Below are positions 51,118-60,845 of a stretch of DNA of 64,000 nt, piece after piece. Below the pieces are notes generated by a model. The model worked only from the letters and a program-made list of their open reading frames with translations. It had not been told where the DNA came from and did not search any database. The position numbers and the translations under genes were made by a program. The stretch is from positions 126,851,821-126,915,820 of the forward strand of contig OV050033.1 in the NCBI GenBank assembly GCA_920105625.2. Reading direction: 5' to 3'. Every line of letters starts with the position of its first letter. Position 1 is the first letter of the stretch. This DNA is from Clusia tigrina. Its lineage: Eukaryota; Arthropoda; Insecta; Diptera; Clusiidae.

Positions 51118-51310
51118 ATAATAATAAGGAATGAATGAAATTAATATATATAGAATCTAACTTTGTTAAATTAATGTACCTAATGTATTGAATGTTACTG
51201 AAAATTCATACACATGTTTATAACCAAATATAATATAAGTAATACTGAATGTCCAGCTGGACAGATTGTAGTTAAATAAATGGAGATAAAAAAAAAAAAA
51301 AAAAAAAAAA

Positions 51311-51318
51311 ACAAATAT
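51311..51318. repeat. Target-site duplication, 3' copy (ACAAATAT)
   Basis: This is the second copy of the 8-bp direct repeat, directly after the A tail of the Jockey-type element. The empty site would read CTCTTT-ACAAATAT-ATTGAAAA. Confidence 0.6.
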
Positions 51319-51750
51319 ATTGAAAAAACAATAAAACTTTTTTAGTACTTTCACATAAAATTGGCAGTAGTCACAGCCAAATCCAGAAGCCACCTATAAG
51401 TTTGAATTTACTTAGATCATGCCTGCAATAGAACTCCAAACCGACCGCTGACATTGAACACACTTCAAGTTCAGGCGCGAAGTACGCACGGGCAAGTGAC
51501 TAAAGTATTTGGAAAATAATACGACGCTTAGCGACGAGCACGTTCCAATTGTTTATAGCAGTATCGGGAGAGGAATACAAATGAACTTTGAAGTGAATGT
51601 AAAAAATAGTGTTGTGACTCACGACAAGGTGATGGTAAAATTGGTGGTACTCCTAAGTGGCAGAAACGGTCAAGCTAGGGTTGCTGTAATAGATAAGATA
51701 ATGTGTGTAATAATGTAATGTAATAGTTAGACAGCGAAATTGCAATTGTC
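51319..51750. other. Non-coding stretch, nothing recognised
   Basis: No gene supported between the Jockey-type element and the following minisatellite. A 69-codon + frame at 51509-51718 has no recognisable domain. Confidence 0.4.
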
Positions 51751-52098
51751 GGATTCAAAAGTAGGGGATTCAAAAGTAGAGGATCCATAACTAGAGGATC
51801 CATAAGGCAGGGACCCATTAGTAGGGAAGCCATAAGTAGGGTATCCGTAAGTAGGAGTGCCATATGTAGGGGGCCATAAGTAGAGGATCCATAAGTAGGT
51901 TACCCATAAGTGGTCAAACCATAATTAGCGGATCCGTAAGTAGAGGATCTAGAAGTGGGCTGAGTATCCATAAGTAGTAGATCCATAAGTAGGGTAGTCA
52001 TAAGGAGGGTATCCATAAACAGGGGAGCCATAAGTAGGGAGCTATAATTAGTAGATCCATAAGTAGGGGAGCTATAAGTAGCGAGCGATAAGTAATGA
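51751..52098. repeat. 15-bp minisatellite (AGGATCCATAAGTAG), about 23 units
   Basis: Around 23 consecutive units of 15 bp (a few of 14 or 19) vary around AGGATCCATAAGTAG. Eight or more units keep CCATAAGTAG exactly. The frame-neutral unit produces pentapeptide-like open frames on the - strand (51675-51863, 51900-52223) that are by-products. The array abuts the RTE-like remnant, whose own tail is an AAGT repeat. Confidence 0.85.
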
Positions 52099-52129
52099 TA
52101 TATTATCATAAGTAAAACACACATGGGAA

Positions 52130-52680
52130 GGAAATCATATATCTTGGCTTCGCCAGTAACACCGAAAACGACGTTAGCATGGAGATTAAACGAAGAATCT
52201 GCTACTATAGGTTCAGTAAGCAAATGTGTACTAGAGCCCTCTCTCGACCGACAAAACTGTCACTCTACAAGGCAGTCATCCTACCCATGCTGTCTCTAGT
52301 GCCTAAAAACATGGGTCGTATCGAAGACTGACGCAGTCGCGCTTGGGGCGTTAGAGAGGAAAATACTTCGTAAAACTACCGTTTTCGGATCAACTAAGAA
52401 CTGTACGAGCTCTACACTGATATTGGCATAGTCAGATGCACCACCATACAACGTCTGCGCTGGCTTCGACATTTCGTGCGTATGGCCGAAGCAATTCCTG
52501 CGAAAAAGGTGTTCGAAGCCTCCGATGGGAGGACCAAGTGGAGGAAACCCGAACCAGGCGTGCTGTGTCGGATTGGAGAAGATGTGCGCAAAGCAGAGAC
52601 GCCTGGCGAGCGTTGTAGCCGCTTAGCGGGTTGGCTTCACAGATTCTGTGATTAGGCCACATAAGTAAATAAGTAATACG
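52130..52680 (+). pseudogene. Decayed C-terminal RT region of an RTE-like non-LTR element
   Basis: Pieces in three frames: YLGF with MEIKRRI, then LSLYKAVILPML; TWVVSKTDAVALGALERKILRK; QRLRWLRHFVRMAEAIPAKKVFEA; and RWEDQVEE with DWRRCAQSRDAWRAL. This order (RT thumb, the R-W-HxVRM block, the terminal W-R block) is typical of RTE-type endonuclease-RT proteins; the clade call is tentative. Stops and at least three frame changes break it. The 3' end has TTCACAGATTCTGTGATTAG and an AAGTAA tail, shared with 15119-15175. Confidence 0.75.
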
Positions 52681-54689
52681 CATAGGCAGGTTCTTATATT
52701 CTGAGCTATATAAAATAAGGTAAGAATAGGAAATTGATATGACTTATAAAGCGAAGAACCGAATACTTGAGGAAGCTTTGAGTCGAGTATTCGATTTACA
52801 TTCTCATGCTGGAATTTTCACCTGCATTCAGACCTCAGACATCAGCTGTGGTTATATGTTTACAAAGAGAGCTGAGGAGATATTTAAATATTTCTAGTGT
52901 ACAAGAAACACTTTATTTTGGCCTCATATAGAGAAACATGAGTAATGCTAAGTCTCGCTCCTTTAAGCATTTTGTGCCACGGCTCTTCCAGTATCTAAAC
53001 TGCAAACATTTTCTTCAAACTACTTTTGTAAAACCCGCCCTTAATAAACTCGGAGAATATTATTCAAAATACATAATATACAAAACGAGAACAAAATTGG
53101 TATGAAGATGCAGAAACCAACGAACATGGCACTGTGTAATCCAGGACCTGAAAGGATAGGATTGAACCTATTTGGATTCCCTAAAATATAATTTTTTTTC
53201 GATTTTTCAGTTACGAAATCCGTTTCTAGTCTTCCAACTGTGTGGTTCCGAGTATTGTTCCCATTCAGCAAATGATTTCACAATTCTACATTTTTTATCT
53301 AACTCTTTTTTAAACACTTTCAATCATTGAGCAATTAGTCCATGCAACAAATCCTTGCAAAGCTGCCAAAAACCCATTTGCTGATTAACATCGAATCCGC
53401 TTACCTTCCATTTCTCCCCAGCCAATTCGTGATGCATCACAAACCTCTGCAAAAAACAGATCTTGGAAAAAATGTGCGCATTTGCCGCTACTGCCACCTT
53501 TTAATATCTGCAGTTTTTAAGTTAAGCCAAAGTCAACGCCTGAATTGACACTCCTTCGTTAGCATTGCTTTTGTCGCACTTTTTCAGCAGTCATTCGGCA
53601 GGATTCATGAGCCTGCTGCTAGGATGCGTGCAAAAAAGACACAAGTCAGGTTGACAACATGCCAACGTCATTGGATGTGTGCGGCTGACTGTGTGCGGAT
53701 GGGGTATTCAGAGGGTTGAGGCCCTCGCTGAAGCTCATAAATCACCAGAGTTGGAGTTGGCAGAGCTCGTTTCAGTTGTACGAGTATGTTTTATGACCGT
53801 GCTCAGGAAAATAATTTCAAGCCGCATTTACTTTCCGCTTTTTAATTTCCATTATTACAAATTGGAATTCTACTCCCGCTCCGCACTGAATTCATCAACA
53901 TACTCATAGGTCTGTGGAGGGTGGATTGTAGTAGGAATGTTGTAATTATTTGCAACATGAGTTTGGCTCTTTGGCATAACTCTTACGTTTAATTGGCAAA
54001 CCAAGTCAAACGGAAATAATTTTTAATGCATATTTTTATTTAAGTGAAAAAGGACTTTCAGCATGGGGCTTGCCACAATTTATTTAATGGATTTCGAAGC
54101 ATCAATCAATGCTTTTAAGTCCCCTGTCATTACCCTAGCTGCAATTCCTGCCTTTGGTTATTCATTTTATTTACAATATTATGCAAATATATCATTTATC
54201 TAGGGCACTACAGTCGCTTTGATAGCAAACTTAGTTGAGGCGAGATACAATGTTCCACTCCGTATATAGGAACAGACTCTTCTCTAGAAGAAACTTCTTA
54301 GAATGTATTTCTCCCAATGTAGATTTTTTGTGGGCATTCAGTTAGTTTTCTTCATACCATCATATTGATATTCCAGAGACTATAGTAGCTTTACTTGAAG
54401 GCCTGTCACTAAATACAGGTATTGGGTAATTTTCTTCAAGGAACAAATATATTTTTAATTAATTTCTGTCCGAAAATCATTTATTTCTTATCCATCTTTA
54501 CTATACAAAGCGAATTTCTTTCCAGCCTTTTCGTTCACAGCTATTCCATTCCTAATAATTGATCATATTAGAACCCCAGGTTATGAGTATTTCTGTTACT
54601 TATCCAGAGGAAGTTTGGTAGTATTTCATATAATTTTCTTATAGAGCAACATAATATTCCAGGAGGAGTCCATGCCAATTCTGATAGCG
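52681..54689. other. Non-coding stretch, nothing recognised
   Basis: No gene supported. Several 60-80 codon frames lack any recognisable feature. Confidence 0.45.
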
Positions 54690-55420
54690 AGTATTGGGAG
54701 ACAACGGCAACAATAGTTCCGATATCTATATCTTCTCTGGCTGTCAAGCAGCTATAAAGCCACTTTTTGGAGTCTACACCTCTTCTAAGCTTGTGATAAT
54801 GTGCAAGTCCGTTCAGGACGCACAGGCGTTCAGCTCCGGTGAGTCTCAGACCACAGGAGTATTATTGTTGACAATTGTGAGGCGGACGAAATAGCCAGAA
54901 GAGTCACCACGCAACAACAAAGATCACAAATCATGGGTGCGACACTCACTTCTGTAAAGCTTCTTATACAGGCATGTAGCTAATAGGCTCTGGTCTGAGG
55001 AACAAGGGGTCTCGCTGAGCCCGCATAGACCAGCGCATTTACTGCCGCTAAGACGCGACTCCCTCTCTACAACAGTTGCAGTCAGGACAGGCTCATTATT
55101 GCATTGGCAGACACGCTCAGAGGCTTAACCTTCCCTTCAAAGACTTTTGCCGGAGCTGCGGCTCGTCGGACGAGGAGGAAGATATCCCACACTTTATGTG
55201 CTACTGCTCTCCCCTTGCGAGAAGAATATTTCGGTTTCTGGGTGTACATTTTCTCGAGGGTTTTGCGGATATATCCTCCATCAGTATAACCGAGATCGCT
55301 ATTTTCATCAGGGAATCCCCGTTCAGTTCCGGGAGGGTATATCTGTGGTACCACAACGGGCCAATTCCTGGCCTAGGTGAGCTTCCTTTTGCTGCCACCG
55401 AATCTAACCTAACATAATAT
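54690..55420 (+). pseudogene. Decayed ORF2 3' end of an RNase H non-LTR element
   Basis: RNase H pieces: DIYIFSGCQAAIKPL (about 54717-54760), where the catalytic Asp of the usual SDSQAA block reads Gly; and DNCEADEIARR after a frame change. Then comes the C-terminal part: GQAHYCIGRHAQRLNLPFKDFCRSC with DEEEDIPHFMCYCSPLARR. A 3' non-coding signature, GTGGTACCACAACGGGCC, and CTAACCTAACATAAT close it. The signature is the same type as at 27.6 and 32.3 kb. Confidence 0.8.
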
Positions 55421-56560
55421 TTGGGCACCTAAAGTACAATCGTGTAGATACTCGGTATGTTGGTGGTCCGGTCTGGTTCCCAAAATACTACACAGCTATT
55501 CTCTGTGTTGAATCTCAGCTTCAAGTAAAATTCCAACTCGTGATCTCTATTCTCGTATGGTCTTCTTAATTTGAAAACACTTATTCTCTGGAAAATTCTT
55601 CAATGAGGGACTGAGAACTATCTCCGGAATATTTTTTATGTCATTATAATTATTTCTTTAAATTCCATTTCCTGCTTCCGCGCACTCGTACATTTTCATG
55701 ACAATTCGTGCTCAGTTGCCAGCCTGACTTTTCCTGCCTGTCTTCACATAAATCAGGATACTTCTGGAACAATTTATAGCTGCGAATAAATTTCGTATAT
55801 AAATCATATTTGTTAAAATAAAATAAACAAAATGGCCGCCGCTGCACTTTCCGCATCCACTTCCACATGACAACGAAATAAATTTCCCTTGCTCAGCTGT
55901 AATTTCTTAAATGATGGCGTATTAAACGTTGTCGTCAACATTATGCGCACGGTCATAAGTTTTAATGATGACAGTTTTAATTACGTTTATTTTCGTAATA
56001 ATCAGCAAGCCTCCTGTCACGACGTCACCAACTGTGAACACACGCTGGGAGAGCTGTAAGAAATATGCCGGCATACATGCGAGTATGCGAGTAGAAAATT
56101 AAATCTGGAAATGTGGGAAAATAATCATAATAATATGGCAAATAACTGGCAAAATGAATGAATTCAGAGAAACAGTGAAACCACTAGAGAGTGAGGGGGA
56201 GCGTGGGTAGATGGAAGAGGTTGGTGCTGTGAGTTAAAGTTTAGTTTCAATAGATGTTGAAAGTAAAATTGACTTTTACCATTTACCTACCCTAAGAGTG
56301 CTTTAAAACCCCTTCAAGCAATTCTTTCCAGCTTTTGTTGCCATGTCCTTGAAGACATTCTTAAGAAAATTTGTTAACTGCTTCTATATTGGTATGAAAA
56401 TTACTGATGGTTTCACTAATAGCTCTATCACTGGATTGTGTTCAGTAATTCAAATACACTTTTTTGTTTGGAGTTTGGATTGAGCTTTTATTAAGAATAT
56501 TAATTTCAATGAAATTTACTCACATTTTTCAATTTTATAATTAACAAAATTATCATCACT
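55421..56560. other. Non-coding stretch, nothing recognised
   Basis: No gene supported. Open frames at 55650-55868 show no domain. Confidence 0.45.
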
Positions 56561-56923
56561 TTATGTTTCATCTAACATCACCCTTTTTTGCCTTTCTGGT
56601 TCCAATTCACAAGTAACTTTCTCGGTTATCACTTCTACTGTCAATTCGCAACGAACTCTCTCATCATGAGGCATTCCTTTTTTATTAATCCAATATTTTA
56701 ATCTGCTTTTTAGAACATTTCCACACATGCCAGAACTAATTCCATTAGCATACGTAAGGTAGCAAAATTTTGGTTGTTTATGACTAATCACCAATGACTT
56801 TTCAATAATGACTTCTTGACAAAATGTATCGTTTAACCATGTGTAAATATGGATATTAAAAGTACTATTTGGCCAGCGTATAAGATTATCTGGACTATTC
56901 GTAAAGAGAATATGCGAGTACCC
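56561..56923 (-). other. Protein-like open segment, possible last exon of an unknown gene
   Basis: A 120-codon open segment on the - strand, bounded upstream by an in-frame TAG at 56924-56926 and ending in TAA. Its composition looks protein-like rather than random: a potential glycosylation site (NST), spaced cysteines (FCQEV, KFCYLTYANG, GMCGN, RVRCELTVEV, VTCELEPERQ) and a charged C-terminus. The first ATG lies well inside, so a real protein would need an upstream exon. The acceptor at the TAG has a poor pyrimidine tract. I do not recognise the family. It could also be an old transposon or viral fragment, or chance. Confidence 0.25.
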
Positions 56924-58636
56924 CTACCTTCCAGACCAATCATCGGTGATTGTCAGCACTTGCCTTTTGAATCACTTATGGTCATGCATTGCTGTAGCCA
57001 CAAATGGCAAATAAGTTGTCTGTCAAATTCGCTGGCAAGTGAAGAAATTTATACAAATAAATTAAAATGACAAAAACCCCGACATGTCAATGTCAACTTT
57101 TGGCACAAAAAACCGCAGGTGTCAGGCCTCAGATGAGTACAAGCAAGAGAATGAGTCTGTGTGTATGTGATTGCTTTCATTCCCAGTAGGAAATGTTTAG
57201 CAGCATATCATCTTATTTGAGCTGAAAGAAGCTCTCATTTATACCACAACTTAAACTACGTTTAACAAGAAGAGGAGGTCTATTTTATATTTGTGTATTA
57301 GAATCACCACTTGAGTTTACAGAACTAACTCGTTCCATCGTAGAATACTAGACCTGTTCACTTTAGAGTAGTATGCTGACTCATTTTATAGTATTGGATC
57401 GATCGCATCCTCACGTACAAATTGTTTCATTCAAATGAAGCTTTCATTTCATCTATTCATAATCCTTAAAACACCCAACACATCGCCTTTATTTTGAGGT
57501 GATCAATTGTAATAAGTGGGACATTAGAAGTACATCTTGTAAAAATTTTTGTAATGAATTATGACTGCAAGGAGTACTAGCAACTAAGGCCTTCGACCCG
57601 AAAGGAAGAAGATATAGAAATAACCATTTCTGAGACCATCCTCAGGGTAGAATTTGATCCAGAGGCCCTCTGCATCTTGCTTACCATTGGACCTCAGAGG
57701 GCGGCTAAAATTGTATAAATCAATATAAGACTGTTGCATAGAGACTGCTTTTCTAGTCTGCCAGAATATTAATTGTCGGCAGTTTCACATCCAAAGATAG
57801 CATTTCCTCTGATATAGATGATCTAATAGAGTGCCTTGACCTATAAATTATACTACTGATAATAAGGACTTACATTTAGCCAAATTCAGCAGGCGTCTTA
57901 GCAATCTAGGCGTCAATGCATCTGACTGTACCACCTTCATTTGTATAGTTCTTGTCCAATCTCCAATAAAAGTTAGCTTATTAGAAGTGGGTTTTGATAC
58001 TTAGCATATCATCATTCATTTATACTCGTATATGTAGATTCAACATTATATGTATTTTCAACAAAGTCTCTAACAACAAATATGTAAAATATGAAAAGAT
58101 CCTACGATCTTCAAGATTCTGTCACTATATTCAACACAGTTTCATTGTGTGAAGTCGGGTTCATTAGGGCATAGCATCAAATATTTCTATTTAAGACATA
58201 ATAAAGGATCCAATGTTGGTTTGAGGTTCTATTTGGCTAAGTTTGATAATGTTTAGATAATGATTCAGCAGGCGTGGACAATATGAGATACTAAATCCAT
58301 TCCAGGCTTGGTCGCTAATTGTTAGTCATTGCTCACTCATAGTGATCGTCATTATCGTGAATGGAAGGCAGTTTGAACAAAACGTAAATCATATTTCCTT
58401 CTAGAACTAAATAGGATGTGCATATTCTTGAATCAGTGTAATTTTAACTCACCTCTAAAGACACTTCATTAAAACAGTGAGAACGCACCTGGAAATGAAC
58501 AGTGAAATGAACAATAAAACGTATAATAAAACGATGAATTTTACTTGTCTGAATCATACCTCTTATTCTTGCTCACCAAGGCCCCTCTGATGTCAATTCA
58601 CTGGAACAAGTTTTTGTGAGAACAGAGCATTCCAGG
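56924..58636. other. Non-coding stretch, nothing recognised
   Basis: No gene supported, apart from the dispersed repeat at 57556-57600. No upstream exon for the open segment at 56561-56923 was found by eye. Confidence 0.4.
57556..57600 (+). repeat. Short dispersed repeat, copy B
   Basis: GAATTATGACTGCAAGG is followed by AGTACTAGCAAC and GGCCTTCGACCCG. It matches the reverse complement of 31042-31096 apart from a 10-base indel and a few substitutions. Confidence 0.5.
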
Positions 58637-58780
58637 AATCTTCACCAACAAATCAACCAGTAACAGGAGTCTTCACCAACAAGTCAACCAGTAACAGGAG
58701 TCTTTACCAACAAATCAACCAGTACCAGGAGACATCACCACCTAACCAACCAGTACTAGGAGTGTTCACCACCAAATCTG
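58637..58780. repeat. 31-bp minisatellite, about 5 units
   Basis: Units of exactly 31 bp contain GAGTCTTCACCAACAA and TCAACCAGTA. Their matching TTCACC words start at 58641, 58672, 58703, 58734 and 58765. The first three units are nearly identical and the last two are more diverged. Confidence 0.85.
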
Positions 58781-60487
58781 AATAATTCCGGATTATGAAA
58801 GTAGGTAAGTACCGCAGTAGTTGAGGGTATTCTGGACTCTCCCGCAAGAGAGAAGGAAAACTATTCCATGGACAATAAGACTGTCTCGGACTCCGACAGT
58901 CCATCCCAAATTTCAATGTTTAATCGCCCTCATTCCCAATGGTAATGATAATGAAAAGCTTTCAATCTCACTCACTGCAATGAAGCAGATTTCATGAATT
59001 TCACAAAAAGTAGCACAATATTTAAATCTTTTTGTAAAAATTATCCTTATACAAGAGTGCTGCATTGACTTCTCTGTCACCTGTCGTCATCACTCCAAGA
59101 AAGTACCTTAAGCTTTACGCATCATTTGCTTTGAGTACTGAAACATTTTTGCCAAAAATGTCGCTACTCTTAAATTCTCCCACTGCCATTTATTCCAGAA
59201 GACTTAAAACCTCCTTACTCCACTCCTCTTCCCCTGATACATCATCACTTCAGAACTTTCCGTGTGGGTTGCTTCGTTGTTACTCACATTTGCATGGCTG
59301 TATGAATAATTCAAGTCATGCGGACTGAAGCTCTCAAAATACGAGTAGGCAACTGAAAGCAACAAAATCCTTGCCAATCTTTGATATAAAATGCATTTAT
59401 AAATAAGTTAAACTCAATTTCAATAAGCCCCAACTTTGTTGTTGCGTAAAAAACAACAACCCACCAAAACGAAGAGAATATGAATTTCTGATTTTTACTT
59501 TTTAAATCTCTCAGAGCCGCAATCGTATTGCAAAAGTCTGCGTGGAAATGTTTACAAGCACATTTCTTCTACTTGAAAAGAAGTCGGAATCGAAACTTCT
59601 GCAAGCGGCTTACAGAGCGAAGCGGCCGTGTAGCTTAAGTAAAAGTACCAGAGCAGAGCAGTATTTTCTAGTGCGCTTTCTTGCTACTTCCATAGACATA
59701 AAGTTTCTGTTTGCATTTCTTGAAGCGTAAAAGTTTCCTTTGTTGCCAAAATAAACAATTCGCACTCCGAGGGCATGGGGCAAGTTTTTGCCGAATGTTG
59801 AAACAAAGTTTTTAATTCTACAGCTTTTGTTCTTTCTTTGTAACACTGGCCATAAAGGAGTGGGAGTTGAACAACGGCGCAAGAGTAGTGAGCAGGGTAC
59901 CTAAACACTTCTATTGTGATAACTGGGGCGTAGGATGAGTTCATGATGGTATGGGGTTAATGTAAATATTCTCAATCTGAGGTGAGTGTTTACCCTAGAC
60001 TCGTCTGCCTCCAGTGTGGTCAGAGGTGTAGAGTAAACCAATCATTTGTTTGCTATCTATTACATCACAGGATGAATTCAGTCGTTTCCCAATATATGGT
60101 TGCAGAAATGGGGCAACACTTCATATATGAAGACGACAATCACATACTCGTATATCCTTCAATATTTGAGAGCGTTGTAAATTATTGAAGCTATTTTAAA
60201 TCACTAGTCCGAAGTTGTTACTACCATTTGAAATTACCGCTGATCTTAGAAGTCGATGTATTGAGGTATACGAGTATGTCGGCATTTGAGGTCACTATAG
60301 TCATCTAAAGCTATTGCAGTCAATCGAAAACTTTCAGTCAGTGTCCCAACATAAATTGATCAGGTTATATCATATTAGTTCAGGTTCGGCTATTTTTGAG
60401 ATGAGATATAAATCATCTATCAGTCAGCAGACATAAGGTAGCCACAAGCGATCCATTGTATGTCCTCTTTTGAGTTGCCTAATCTTG
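58781..60487. other. Non-coding stretch, nothing recognised
   Basis: No gene supported. The frames at 59065-59328, 59542-59730 and 59610-59944 overlap on both strands without domain features. Confidence 0.45.
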
Positions 60488-60845
60488 CTGAGGCTCATCC
60501 GTAGTTGAAATACTCAGTATATATCGAACCCTTCCCATGACACTCATTCACTGCAAACCTTTAGGACTCATTTTTCTGTAAAAAATACAATAAATTATAA
60601 TACTCTGTTTGCCGAAGCCATTAAACTCTGGGCAATTCATGTCCAAGGAGTAAACAATTTCTTCTCTCTCTTTTGAACTGAGGCTCATCCGTAGTTGAAA
60701 TACTCAGTATATATCGAACCCTTCCCATGGTACTCAGTCACTGCAAAACTCTTTACTGTAAGAAATACAAAAATTCACTGATTCTTTTGGCCAAAACCAT
60801 TAAACACTGGGTAATACATATCTCAGGACTATGTATATAGACCGA
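60488..60845. repeat. 190-bp tandem duplication
   Basis: CTGAGGCTCATCCGTAGTTG starts at 60488 and again at 60678. The following 50 bp are identical up to CCCTTCCCATG, and the rest of each copy (GCAAA, AATACAA, CCATTAAAC, TGGG) matches with substitutions and indels. The sharp contrast between a perfect first part and a diverged second part suggests partial gene conversion. Confidence 0.8.

Larger units (their letters stand above)
46581..51310 (+). mobile_element. Full-length Jockey-clade non-LTR retrotransposon
   Basis: A 4.73-kb unit: 5' untranslated region (46581-47005), gag-like ORF1, ORF2 with endonuclease and RT and no RNase H, a 3' untranslated region, AATAAA at 51275-51280 and an A tail starting at 51288. 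It is bounded by the ACAAATAT duplication. Both ORFs are uninterrupted and overlap by ATGA, as in Jockey elements. GGACG at 46605-46609 lies about 25 bp inside the start and resembles a downstream promoter element, consistent with the internal promoters known for this clade; that is inference. Two complete ORFs, the tail and the duplication indicate a young and possibly mobile copy. Confidence 0.88.
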
